DNA from: Actinospineispora spinosispora DSM 44797
Lineage (GTDB): Bacteria; Actinomycetota; Actinomycetes; Mycobacteriales; Pseudonocardiaceae
Length of the DNA: 64,000 bases
NCBI RefSeq assembly: GCF_000429025.1
Contig: NZ_KE386835.1
Coordinates: forward strand, 248,001 to 312,000
Direction of reading: 5' to 3'
The position numbers and the translations under genes are program-made. Each line of letters starts with the position of its first letter. The stretch's first letter is position 1. Below the pieces are notes generated by a model. The model was not told where the DNA came from. It saw only the letters and a program-made list of their open reading frames with translations, and did not search any database. Positions 15,604-23,693 of the stretch are shown here, one piece after another.

Positions 15604-16587
15604 GTGGCCAACCCAACCGTTTGTGTACTCGCGCTCGGCGGAACCATCGCATCGGCGAGCGACGGCAAGGGCGGCGTACTGCCGAACCTCGACGCCGCCA
15701 CGCTGCTGGCCGCCGTCCCCGGGCTCGACAGCTCCGGCGTCGAGGTCTCGGCCAGCACGTTCCGCTCGGTGTCCAGCGCGTCGCTGACCCTCGACGACCT
15801 GGCCCAGCTCAGCGACCTGATCGCCGCCGAAGCACCGCGCCACGACGGGATCGTGATCACCCAGGGGACCGACACGCTCGAGGAGAGCTCGTTCTACCTG
15901 GACCTGGTCACCGATCCGGCGGTGCCGCTCGTGTTGACCGGCGCGATGCGCAACCCGACCCTCGCCGGCCCCGACGGACCCGCCAACCTGCTCGCCGCGA
16001 TCCAGGTCGCCACGAACGAGCAGGCCAGGGGCCTGGGCGCGCTGGTGGTCTTCAACGACGAGATCCACGCCGCCCGCTCGGTCCGCAAGGCCCACACCAC
16101 CAGCACCGCCGCGTTCGTCTCGCCGGACGCCGGGCCACTGGGGCGGGTGTCGGAGAACGTCGTCCGATTGCACCGGCGTCTGTCCCCCGCGCCGACGATC
16201 CGGCCGGTCACCCCCACTCCGCCCGCCAACGTCGCCGTGGTGACGACCTACCTCGGCGACGACGGCGGTGTGCTCGACGCGATCGACGAGCGCTACCAGG
16301 GCCTGGTCATCGCGGGGCTGGGCGGCGGGCACGTGCCGGGGCCGCTGCTGGACCGGATAGACCGGCTGACCGCCCGGATGCCGGTCGTGATCGCCTCACG
16401 CACCGGCGCGGGCCCGATCCTGCGCACCACCTACAGCTTCCCCGGCTCGGACCGCGACCTGGCCCGGCGTGGCCTGATCAGCGCGGGCTCGCTCGACCCC
16501 TACAAGTCCCGCGTCCTGCTGCACCTGTTGCTGGCCTCAGGCGCGGACCGGGCAACCTTCGCCGATACGTTCGAACAGCTCTCGTGA
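15604..16587 (+). CDS. ansA: L-asparaginase
   Basis: 327 aa. The first catalytic threonine is Thr14 in ALGGTIAS and the second is Thr89 in ITQGTDTLEESS, with Asp90 beside it. The mid-protein LTGAMRNPTLAGPDGPANL and C-terminal VIASRTGAGPI segments are standard. There is no signal peptide, so it acts in the cytosol, converting Asn to Asp and ammonia. GTG 15604. Its TGA stop is inside a bidirectional hairpin. Confidence 0.93.
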   Translation: MANPTVCVLALGGTIASASDGKGGVLPNLDAATLLAAVPGLDSSGVEVSASTFRSVSSASLTLDDLAQLSDLIAAEAPRHDGIVITQGTDTLEESSFYLDLVTDPAVPLVLTGAMRNPTLAGPDGPANLLAAIQVATNEQARGLGALVVFNDEIHAARSVRKAHTTSTAAFVSPDAGPLGRVSENVVRLHRRLSPAPTIRPVTPTPPANVAVVTTYLGDDGGVLDAIDERYQGLVIAGLGGGHVPGPLLDRIDRLTARMPVVIASRTGAGPILRTTYSFPGSDRDLARRGLISAGSLDPYKSRVLLHLLLASGADRATFADTFEQLS

Positions 16588-16625
16588 GTGGTACGGGCGC
16601 CTGGAGGCGCCCGTACCACTCACGA
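16581..16625. terminator. Bidirectional hairpin terminator, GTGAGTG-edged family
   Basis: CTCGTGAGTGGTACGGGCGCC pairs perfectly with its complement around a TGGA loop. It supplies the TGA stop codons of both convergent genes, one in each arm. Confidence 0.88.
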
Positions 16626-17075
16626 GGTGACCGCGCCCTCGACGACGCCGATCGCGGCGACCAGGTGGGCCATCTCGGGATTCTGGGACGCCTCGGCCAG
16701 CTCGGCGGCCAGGGTCGCGTTGTGCGTCGGCCGGGCCAGCGTCAGCAGCTCGAAACCGGCCGCCGTGACCTCGCTGTAGATGCCGCGCCGGTCGGTCGGA
16801 CACAGGTAGCGGGCCAGCAGCCCCCGGTCCTCCAGGCGGTTCACCAGCCGGGTGGTGGCGCTCTGGCTCAGCGCCATCGCGGTGGCCAGCTGGTTCATCC
16901 GCAGGTGGTGCTCCTCCTGCCGGGACAGCAGCTCCAGCACGCCGTACTCACTGACGCTCAGGTCGTGCTCGGCGCCGAGGACGCGCTCCAGCCGCGACTC
17001 GATCCGGGCGTGCAGGACCGCGAGCAGCCGCCAGCCGTGTACCTGGGCCTCGACCTCGTCATCCGCCAGCGACAC
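16620..17075 (-). CDS. MarR-family transcriptional regulator
   Basis: 151 aa winged-helix regulator: HDLSVSEYGVLELLSRQEEH, recognition segment MNQLATAMALSQSATTRLVNRLEDRGLLAR, and a wing with CPTDRRGIYSEVTAAG. It starts 13 nt after the stop of the MFS pump gene, so both are one transcript. It most likely represses that operon by binding the palindrome at 18309-18335. Confidence 0.9.
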   Translation of the reverse strand: MSLADDEVEAQVHGWRLLAVLHARIESRLERVLGAEHDLSVSEYGVLELLSRQEEHHLRMNQLATAMALSQSATTRLVNRLEDRGLLARYLCPTDRRGIYSEVTAAGFELLTLARPTHNATLAAELAEASQNPEMAHLVAAIGVVEGAVTS

Positions 17076-17088
17076 GAGTCCACCTCTC

Positions 17089-18270
17089 TCAGACCGTCCC
17101 CGCCATCACGGTATCCCGCTCGGACGGGTGACGACGAGCAGCCACCGACGCGACGATCAGCACGACGAGGCCGGCGACGGTGACGATCGCACCGACCCAC
17201 AGCGGAGCGGCGAACCCCAGACCAGCGGCGATGGCGAGCCCACCGAGCCACGCGCCGAGCGCGTTGCCGATGTTGAACGCGGCGATGTTGCTGCCCGAGG
17301 CCATGGTCGGGGCGTCCTGGGCGTACCCCATGATCCGCAGCTGCAGACCGGGCACGGTGGCGAAGCCGGTCGCACCCATCAGCAGCAACGAGATGACCGT
17401 CATGACCTGACTGTGCGCCGTCAGCGAGAACACCACGAGCACCACGGTGAGCAGCGCCAGGATGACCACCAGCGACCCGGTCAGCGCCCGGTCGGCGGCC
17501 TTGCCGCCGACGACGTTACCGACGAACAGGCCGACGCCGAACAGAATGAGCAGCCACGGCACGGTGCTGTCGGCGAACCCGCTGACCCTGGTCAGGGTGA
17601 ACGCGATGTAGGTGAAGCCGCCGAACATGCCGCCGAAGCCCAGCACGGTCACCACGATCGACGCCCAGACCTGGGGACGACGGAAGACCCGCATCTCGGC
17701 GCGCAGGCTCGCACCTTCCGCCGCCGGTGTGGTCGGCACCAGGAACCTGATGCCGGCGAGCGCGATCACGCCGATCACGGTGATCGCCCAGAACGTGGAG
17801 CGCCAGCCGAGCTGCTGACCGAGGAACGTGCCGAACGGCACACCGAGCACGTTGGCCAGGGTGAGCCCGGTGAACATCATGGCGATGGCGCCGGCCCGCT
17901 TGTTGCTGTCGACCATATCGGCCGCGACGACCGCGCCGACGCCGAAGAACGCCCCGTGACACAGCGCCGCGACGATGCGTCCGGTCATGAGCAGCGCGTA
18001 GGACGGCGCGAGCGCCGAGAGCAGGTTGCCCGCGATGAACAACCCCATGAGGGCCATCAGTACGCGTTTGCGGTCGAACCGGGTGACCGCCGCGGTCAGC
18101 CCGATACCGCCGACCGCGACGGCGAGCGCGTACCCGGAGATCAGGTAACCGGCGACCGGCTCACTGACCGCGAAGTCCGCCGCGATCTCAGGCAGCAACC
18201 CCATGATCACGAACTCGGTCAACCCGATACCGAACCCACCCAGTGCCAGCGCGATGAGACCTACCGGCAT
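17089..18270 (-). CDS. MFS drug/arabinose-type efflux transporter
   Basis: 393 aa, twelve predicted helices. LALGGFGIGLTEFVIMGLLP at the N-terminus and GAFFGVGAVVAADMV in helix 5 place it in the DHA1 family near AraJ/PbuE-type efflux proteins. ATG 18270 is preceded by GGGAGGT and gives a normal N-terminus. It heads an operon with the marR gene. The exported compound is unknown. Confidence 0.9.
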   Translation of the reverse strand: MPVGLIALALGGFGIGLTEFVIMGLLPEIAADFAVSEPVAGYLISGYALAVAVGGIGLTAAVTRFDRKRVLMALMGLFIAGNLLSALAPSYALLMTGRIVAALCHGAFFGVGAVVAADMVDSNKRAGAIAMMFTGLTLANVLGVPFGTFLGQQLGWRSTFWAITVIGVIALAGIRFLVPTTPAAEGASLRAEMRVFRRPQVWASIVVTVLGFGGMFGGFTYIAFTLTRVSGFADSTVPWLLILFGVGLFVGNVVGGKAADRALTGSLVVILALLTVVLVVFSLTAHSQVMTVISLLLMGATGFATVPGLQLRIMGYAQDAPTMASGSNIAAFNIGNALGAWLGGLAIAAGLGFAAPLWVGAIVTVAGLVVLIVASVAARRHPSERDTVMAGTV

Positions 18271-18308
18271 GTCACTCACACCTCCCTGAAGATGCACACG
18301 CATTTATC

Positions 18309-18335
18309 CCGCGTCTGCAACGATTGCAGACGCGG
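18309..18335. promoter_or_regulatory. Perfect palindromic operator upstream of MFS-marR operon
   Basis: CCGCGTCTGCAA and TTGCAGACGCGG are perfect 12-bp inverted arms with a 3-bp spacer, 38 nt upstream of the pump start. Size and position suit a MarR dimer site. A transcription terminator is unlikely because it is upstream of the operon. Confidence 0.65.
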
Positions 18336-18432
18336 CATACCCGCGCAAGCACAGTCCAAGAGACCTGAACCACACCCCGCCCGAAGCCAGCCACAGCCAA
18401 GCCGGCCAGAGCGAACCCAGCCACAGCTAAGT

Positions 18433-18709
18433 CGGCTCCGCGAGTCTCCGAAGGAGTTCCGGCGAAGGCCGGCGTACTGAATGTCCGCAACACCCCACCC
18501 CGCTACCAGGGCGGCTCCCCAGGCGACAACAAGCGCGCGCCCGGCCGACGAAGTCGGCTTGTTTTTCTGGGAGTACCCCCGACGGCGAAGCCGAGGGGGT
18601 GGTCACAGAAAAACTCCGCGCGGAACAGGCCCGACAAGACAGCCGAAAATCCTAAAGACGGCCCCCGGAGGGGGCCTCTTGAGGATTGTGAGCGCGGAAC
18701 AGGCCCAAC
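18433..18709 (+). repeat. Dispersed structured repeat, copy 2 (full form)
   Basis: This is the most complete copy. Left block GGCTCCGCGAGTCTCCGAAG with GGAGTTCCGGCGAAGGCCGG, then AACAAGCGCGCGCCCGGCC, then GCTTGTTTTTCTGGGAGTAC and its counterpart GGTCACAGAAAAACTCCGCG forming a long imperfect hairpin, then a right hairpin built on GGCCCCC/GGGGGCC. It lies between the MFS promoter and a small membrane-protein gene whose last codons it provides. Confidence 0.78.
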
Positions 18710-18990
18710 AGGAGAGAGATCGCCGACACGATCGCCCACGTGCCTTCCAGCAGCAGGAAGCCCCAGGAAGACTGCATCAGCGCGATGGTGGCCAGCACAG
18801 CCGAACCGACGAGGTTCAGCACCAGGTAGACCAGCGAGTGCGAGTCCAGCCGGTTCAGCTGCGCTGCGGCGAAGGCGGCGAGCACGAGCAGTGAGCCGCC
18901 GATTTCGATGAGATCAACAAGAGTCATGGCGTAGTCGCGCGCCGTCTTGTCCAGGCCGGGTACGGTCACGCTCTCGTCCGGAGCGGGCAC
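18652..18990 (-). CDS. CBU_0592-like small membrane protein
   Basis: 112 aa as drawn. The core (VDLIEIGGSLLVLAAFAAAQ, LVYLVLNLVGSAVLATIALM, WGFLLLEGTWAIVSAISLLL) has three membrane helices of the CBU_0592-like family, unknown function. GTG 18990 is the longest start; ATG 18927 would match the usual family start but neither has a clear ribosome site. The last 15 or so residues (FRAHNPQEAPSGGRL) are encoded by the dispersed repeat, so the native C-terminus seems to have been replaced or extended by it. Confidence 0.65.
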   Translation of the reverse strand: MPAPDESVTVPGLDKTARDYAMTLVDLIEIGGSLLVLAAFAAAQLNRLDSHSLVYLVLNLVGSAVLATIALMQSSWGFLLLEGTWAIVSAISLLLGLFRAHNPQEAPSGGRL

Positions 18991-19029
18991 AGAACGCGCC
19001 CACCGTTCGCTATTATATCTGAAGATTCA

Positions 19030-20094
19030 TCAGCGGCCGATGAACTCCGTCACCTGTGCGGTGAACTCCGAGGTGGTCGCCTTGCCGCCGAGGTCGGCGG
19101 TACGGGCCTCGGTCTCGGCGAGCACCCGGGTGACGGCGGCAAGGACCTCCCGCGCGGCTTCGGGGTGACCGAGATGCTCCAGCATCATGGCGCCGGTCCA
19201 GATCGCACCGATCGGGTTGGCGATGCCCTTGCCCGCGATGTCCGGTGCGGAGCCGTGCACCGGCTCGAACATCGAGGGGTGGTCGTGCTCGGGGTTGATG
19301 TTGCCCGCGGGCGCCATGCCGATGCTGCCGGCCAGGGCCGCCGCCAGGTCGCTGAGGATGTCGCCGAACAGGTTGGAGGCGACGATGACGTCGAACCGTG
19401 CCGGGTCGAGCACGAGCTTCGCGCACAGTGCGTCGATGTGTTCGGAGTTCCAGGTGACGCTCGGGTGCTCGGCGGCTCGTTCCGCGACGACCTGGTCCCA
19501 GAACGGCATGGTGTGCACGATGCCGTTGGACTTGGTCGCCGAGGTCAGGCCACCGCCACGGCGGGTGGCGAGGTCGAACGCGTAGTCGGCGATGCGGGTC
19601 ACACCGGCGCGGGTGAACACGGCCTCCTGGACCGCCATCTCCTCCGGGAACCCGCGCGCGAACCGGCCGCCGACCTCGCTGTACTCGCCTTCGACGTTCT
19701 CCCGCACGACGACGAGGTCCACATCGGCGGGGGTGGCATTGCGCAACGGGCTGGGCACGCCCTCGAACACGCGGATCGGCCGCAGGTTCACGTACTGCTG
19801 GAACGCGCGGCGGAACGGGATCAGCAGCCCCCACAGCGAGATGTGGTCCGGGACGCCGGGGAACCCGACGGCGCCGAGGAAGATCGCGTCATGGCCTCGG
19901 ACCTGCTCGACGCCGTCCTCCGGCATCATCGCGCCTTCGCGTGCGTAGCGTTCGCAGGACCAGTCGAACTCGTCGTAGGCCAGGGTCAGGCCGTGCCTGC
20001 GCCCGACGACGTCCAGGACCTCACGGGCGGCGGGCAGTACCTCCTTGCCGATCCCGTCCCCGGGGATCAGCGCGATGCGATGCGTGGTAGCCAT
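19030..20094 (-). CDS. Tartrate/D-malate dehydrogenase (isocitrate-isopropylmalate DH family)
   Basis: 354 aa NAD-dependent beta-decarboxylating dehydrogenase. The IPGDGIGKEVLPAA start and GNINPEHDHPSMFEPVHGSA end are family-wide. FDWSCERYAREGAMMPEDG, PDHISLWGLLIPFRRAFQQY and VNLRPIR are features of the tartrate dehydrogenase/DmlA subgroup rather than LeuB. The probable substrates are D-malate and/or tartrate; sequence does not separate them. It stands alone, divergent from the DUF952 gene. Confidence 0.85.
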   Translation of the reverse strand: MATTHRIALIPGDGIGKEVLPAAREVLDVVGRRHGLTLAYDEFDWSCERYAREGAMMPEDGVEQVRGHDAIFLGAVGFPGVPDHISLWGLLIPFRRAFQQYVNLRPIRVFEGVPSPLRNATPADVDLVVVRENVEGEYSEVGGRFARGFPEEMAVQEAVFTRAGVTRIADYAFDLATRRGGGLTSATKSNGIVHTMPFWDQVVAERAAEHPSVTWNSEHIDALCAKLVLDPARFDVIVASNLFGDILSDLAAALAGSIGMAPAGNINPEHDHPSMFEPVHGSAPDIAGKGIANPIGAIWTGAMMLEHLGHPEAAREVLAAVTRVLAETEARTADLGGKATTSEFTAQVTEFIGR

Positions 20095-20126
20095 GCCCTA
20101 CATCAGACCAAACACCTGGAGCATCC

Positions 20127-20468
20127 GTGGGACTGATCTACCACATCACCTACGCGACGGAGTGGGACAAGGCTCTCGCCGCCGGTAGCTACACGATGTC
20201 GACGCGCGGTGTGACGCTCGCCGAGCAGGGCTTCATCCACGCCAGCACCGCTGCCCAGGTAGCGGGGACCGCCAGCCGTTTCTACGCGGGCGAGCCGGGC
20301 CTGATCGTCCTGGAGATCGACGAGGACCTGGTGGAGCCGGAGATCAAGTACGAACCCGCCCCCGGTACCGACGAACTCTTCCCGCACATCTACGGCCCCC
20401 TGAACACCGGCGCGGTCGTCCACACCCGCCCGCTGGCGCCTCCGCCAACCCGCGAGTCGGGCGTGTGA
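20127..20468 (+). CDS. DUF952 protein
   Basis: 113 aa. MGLIYHITYATEWDKALAAG, EQGFIHASTAAQVAGTASRF and ELFPHIYGPLNTGAVV are the conserved DUF952 blocks, a small ADP-ribosyltransferase-like fold of unknown activity. GTG 20127. The stop TGA is inside the nested hairpin that follows. Confidence 0.85.
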   Translation: MGLIYHITYATEWDKALAAGSYTMSTRGVTLAEQGFIHASTAAQVAGTASRFYAGEPGLIVLEIDEDLVEPEIKYEPAPGTDELFPHIYGPLNTGAVVHTRPLAPPPTRESGV

Positions 20469-20547
20469 GCACACCGAGTCGGGCGTTTCGGCACACCCAC
20501 ATGTGCCGAAACCACCGGCTCGGTGTGCTGAGAACCCCGACTCGCGG
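20450..20547. terminator. Nested bidirectional hairpin, CGAGTCGGG family
   Basis: Three tiers pair in order: CCGCGAGTCGGG (20450-20461) with CCCGACTCGCGG (20536-20547), GAGCACACCGAG with CTCGGTGTGCTG, and TTTCGGCACA with TGTGCCGAAA. It lies between convergent genes. The same architecture and much of the sequence recur at 45786-45895. Confidence 0.75.
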
Positions 20548-20570
20548 AGTGTCTGGAACCGGCGGAGTGG

Positions 20571-21122
20571 CTAGAGCAGGACCGCGCGTGTCTGGACCAG
20601 GGCGTCCTGGACGAACGTCAGCCACTGGTATACGCCGAGGTGGGCCGCCGCCGACTCGTCCTCGGGCGGTTCTTCCGGCATGTCCTCGGTCACACCCAGC
20701 GTGGTGCCCAGTGCCAGACGGATGTCGTTGAGCGCCGCGAGCCACGAGTCGGCCTGGTCGACGGTCAGCTCCACCTTGCCGCCCTCGGGCGGGCAGGTCT
20801 CCAGAATCGTCTCGGCGGCCTCGGTCTTGGCCTGGATCAGCTCCGGCTCACGCACCGAACGCAGCATGCTGGCCATCTCGGAGTCCTCCCGGTGGAAGTC
20901 CGGGAGCAACCGGGCCAGCACCGCGTCCTCCGGTGGGCTGGAGTGGCCCGAGGAAATGCCGGTCAGCAGCGCGAGCTCGTCCTGCGGGACCTCGCCGTGG
21001 CGTTCCTGCAGCATGTCGCGGACCTGCGTGATGAGGCCGCGCAGCAGGCGTGCCTCGTTCTCGTCGAAGAGCCCGACCAGCCGCACCTTCGTGCCGCGGC
21101 CGTGTTTGCGCCAACCGTTCAC
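20571..21122 (-). CDS. DUF2017 protein
   Basis: 183 aa actinobacterial protein of unknown function, the positional homologue of Rv1332. It shows LVGLFDENEARLLRGLITQV and the C-terminal VYQWLTFVQDALVQ. GTG 21122 overlaps the clpS stop as GTGA, implying translational coupling with the ClpS adaptor and possibly a role in the same proteolytic pathway, which is inference. Confidence 0.88.
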   Translation of the reverse strand: MNGWRKHGRGTKVRLVGLFDENEARLLRGLITQVRDMLQERHGEVPQDELALLTGISSGHSSPPEDAVLARLLPDFHREDSEMASMLRSVREPELIQAKTEAAETILETCPPEGGKVELTVDQADSWLAALNDIRLALGTTLGVTEDMPEEPPEDESAAAHLGVYQWLTFVQDALVQTRAVLL

Positions 21123-21418
21123 GAGCGCTGCATGGTGGCCCAGAGGCCGGCGGCGTGCAGCTTCGCCACGTCACCCTCGACCTTCTCCCGGCTGCCCGAG
21201 GACACGGTGGCCCGGCCGAGCTGGTGCACGTCGAGCATGAGCTTCGTCGCCTTGGCCCTGTCGTAGCCGAACAGCTTCTGGAAAACCAGCGTCACGTAGG
21301 ACATCAGGTTGACCGGGTCGTTCCACACGATCGTCTGCCACGGCACCTCGACGGCGGTGGTCTCGTCCGCGACCTGCTCGACCTCTTGGGTCGGCGAGGG
21401 AAGTGGTGCGGCTGCCAT
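21119..21418 (-). CDS. clpS: ClpS adaptor protein
   Basis: 99 aa. It delivers N-degron substrates to ClpCP. PWQTIVWNDPVNLMSYVTLVFQKLFGY contains the conserved NDP-x-N and the hydrophobic pocket residues; the LMLDVHQLGRATV segment is standard, and KVEGDVAKLHAAGLWATM ends the domain. ATG 21418 is used; longer readings lack support. Divergent from pncB as in Rv1330c-Rv1331. Confidence 0.94.
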   Translation of the reverse strand: MAAAPLPSPTQEVEQVADETTAVEVPWQTIVWNDPVNLMSYVTLVFQKLFGYDRAKATKLMLDVHQLGRATVSSGSREKVEGDVAKLHAAGLWATMQRS

Positions 21419-21515
21419 GACCCCTATGGTGACATCACCGACAAGTGTCGCGCACGCCCGGTCACCATCCGAAACCTGACCGACACGCGCGGTGCGTCGC
21501 CTACCCTCTGCTGTT

Positions 21516-22814
21516 ATGAGCTTCGACGGCAGCACCGGGCTGCTCACCGACCGCTACGAGCTGACCATGCTGGCCGCCGCGCTGGCCGACGGCACGGCGT
21601 CTCGACGGTGCACGTTCGAGTTGTTCGCGCGACGTCTGCCGGACGGCCGCCGCTACGGCGTCGTCGCCGGGACGGCGCGGCTGCTGGAGGCCATCTCCCG
21701 GTTCCGCTTCGGTGACGCCGAGCTGGACTCGCTCGCCGAGTCCGGCGCGATCAGCAGGGAGACGCTCGACTGGCTGGCCGACTACCGGTTCACCGGGGAC
21801 GTCCACGGCTACCGCGAGGGTGAGCTGTACTTCCCCGGCTCCCCGGTCCTGACCGTCACCGGGACGTTCGGCGAGGCCGTGATCCTCGAGACGCTGGCAC
21901 TGTCGATCTTCAACCACGACTGCGCGATCGCGTCGGCGGCGGCCAGGATGGTCGCGGCGGCCGCCGGCCGGCCGTTGATCGAGATGGGTTCCCGGCGCAC
22001 CCACGAGGAGAGCGCGGTGGCCGCCGCGCGGGCCGCCTACCTGGCCGGTTTCGCCAGCACCTCCAACCTGGAGGCGGGCAGGCGTTACGGCATCCCGACC
22101 ACCGGCACGGCCGCTCACGCCTACGTGTTGCTGCACGACGACGAGCAGCAGGCGTTCACCAGCCAGATCGCCAGCGCGGGGGTCAAGACGACGCTGCTGG
22201 TGGACACCTACGACATCACCGCCGGCATCGAGCGGGCGGTCGCGGCGGCCGGGACGGAGCTGGGCGCCATCCGGATCGACTCCGGCGACCTCGGTGAGCT
22301 GGCCCGCCAGGCCCGCGAGCAGCTCGACTCACTCGGCGCGAAGGCCACCAGGGTCGTGCTGTCCGGCGACCTGGACGAGTACGCGATCGCCGCGCTGCGC
22401 GCCGAGCCGGTCGACGCCTACGGGGTGGGGACCTCGCTGGTGACCGGTTCCGGCGCGCCGACAGCGGGCATGGTCTACAAGCTCGTCGAGGTGGACGGCC
22501 GCCCGGTGGCCAAGCGCAGCTCGGCGAAGGAGTCGCGGGGCGGGCGCAAGTCGGCGCTGCGCCGTTTCAAGCCGACGGGCACCGCGCTGGAGGAGCACGT
22601 GTTCCAGACGGCCGACCCGATCACTCCCGGCCAGCACGACCGGGTGCTGCCGGTGCCGCTGGTGGTCGGCGGCGACCCGGTTGACGGGCTGGAGACTCTC
22701 GAACAGTCCCGCGAGCGCCTGCGCGCGGCCTTGATCTCGGTGCCGTGGGAGGGCCTCAAGCTGTCCCGGGGTGAACCGGCGATCCCGACCGTCTTCGACC
22801 AGGGCGGCCGCTGA
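21516..22814 (+). CDS. pncB: Nicotinate phosphoribosyltransferase
   Basis: 432 aa. It converts nicotinate and PRPP to nicotinate mononucleotide for NAD salvage. LLTDRYELTMLAAALADG, FNHDCAIASAAARM, IEMGSRRTHEESAVAAARAA and the IRIDSGDLGELARQAR barrel strand are characteristic. ATG 21516. The stop overlaps the pncA start as TGATG, so the enzyme and its substrate supplier are made together. Confidence 0.95.
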   Translation: MSFDGSTGLLTDRYELTMLAAALADGTASRRCTFELFARRLPDGRRYGVVAGTARLLEAISRFRFGDAELDSLAESGAISRETLDWLADYRFTGDVHGYREGELYFPGSPVLTVTGTFGEAVILETLALSIFNHDCAIASAAARMVAAAAGRPLIEMGSRRTHEESAVAAARAAYLAGFASTSNLEAGRRYGIPTTGTAAHAYVLLHDDEQQAFTSQIASAGVKTTLLVDTYDITAGIERAVAAAGTELGAIRIDSGDLGELARQAREQLDSLGAKATRVVLSGDLDEYAIAALRAEPVDAYGVGTSLVTGSGAPTAGMVYKLVEVDGRPVAKRSSAKESRGGRKSALRRFKPTGTALEEHVFQTADPITPGQHDRVLPVPLVVGGDPVDGLETLEQSRERLRAALISVPWEGLKLSRGEPAIPTVFDQGGR

Positions 22815-23365
22815 TGGGCCGGGCGCTGATCATCGTCGACGTGCAGATCGACTTCTGCGAAGGCGGCTCGCTGGCGGTGCGGGGCGGCGCCTCGGTCGCC
22901 GAGCGGATCAACGCCCACGCTCTCGGCGGCGGCTACGACCAGGTGGTGGCCACGAGGGACTACCACGTCGATCCCGGTGACCACTTCAGCGAGACGCCCG
23001 ACTACGTGAACTCGTGGCCGGTCCACTGCCGTGCCGGAACCCCCGGTGCCGCGTTCCATCCGGCGCTCGACGTGGCCCCGATCCGCGCGGTGTTCTCCAA
23101 GGGCGAGTACACCGCCGCCTACTCGGGTTTCGAGGGCGCCGAACCCGGCGGAACCGGCTTGGCCGACTGGCTGCGGACCAGGAACATCACCGAGGTGGAC
23201 GTGGTCGGCATAGCCACGGACTACTGCGTCAGGGCCACCGCCCTGGACGCGGCCAGGGAAGGTTTCACCACGACGGTCCTGACCGACCTGACCGCCGGCG
23301 TGGCCCCCGAGTCCACCCGCGCAACCCTGACCGACCTGGAGACCAACGGAGTCGCGGTGGTCTGA
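22814..23365 (+). CDS. pncA: Nicotinamidase
   Basis: 183-aa isochorismatase-fold amidase that turns nicotinamide into nicotinate. The catalytic triad is Asp9, Lys96 (FSKGEYTAAYSG) and Cys138 (IATDYCVRATA); the metal ligands Asp49, His51, His57 and His71 are in place. It is the same fold and residue spacing as mycobacterial PncA, the activator of pyrazinamide. Unlike in M. tuberculosis it is directly coupled to pncB. Confidence 0.95.
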   Translation: MGRALIIVDVQIDFCEGGSLAVRGGASVAERINAHALGGGYDQVVATRDYHVDPGDHFSETPDYVNSWPVHCRAGTPGAAFHPALDVAPIRAVFSKGEYTAAYSGFEGAEPGGTGLADWLRTRNITEVDVVGIATDYCVRATALDAAREGFTTTVLTDLTAGVAPESTRATLTDLETNGVAVV

Positions 23366-23432
23366 GCGTGCGAGCTAGTCCCCCTGGTGACACCGCAAGG
23401 TATGAGCCAGAGGCAGCGGCGCGGTGAAAGTT

Positions 23433-23649
23433 GGCTCCGCGAGAGCTCCGAAGGAGTTCCGGCGAAGGCCGGCGTAGTGAATGTCGGCAACCAATGTCGC
23501 CAACTGCCAGGGCGGCTCCCCAGGTGGGCACAAGCGCGCGCCCGGCGACGAAGGAGCTTGTTTTTCTGGGAGTACCCCAGCGAGCGCTCGCGCGAGCCGG
23601 GGTGGTCACAGAAAAACTCCGCGCGGAAGCCGCCGGAGACACAGCAGGC
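23433..23649 (+). repeat. Dispersed structured repeat, copy 3
   Basis: It has the GGCTCCGCGAGAGCTCCGAA and GGAGTTCCGGCGAAGGCCGG left block, GTAGTGAATGTCGGCAACC, CACAAGCGCGCGCCCGGC, then TTGTTTTTCTGGGAGTACCC pairing with GGGGTGGTCACAGAAAAACT. It fills the 328-bp gap between pncA and dinG. The right-hand hairpin of copies 1 and 2 is missing. Confidence 0.75.
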
Positions 23650-23693
23650 CCGAAGGGCCAGGCTGTCGGTGCCGCCTAGTAGCGTCACTCGGC

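Noticed and set aside
16852..18480. A 542-codon plus-strand open frame
   Set aside because: It lies antisense to the MFS and MarR genes, is dominated by Arg/Asp/Gln/Gly/His, and runs through the operator and repeat. No evidence of coding.
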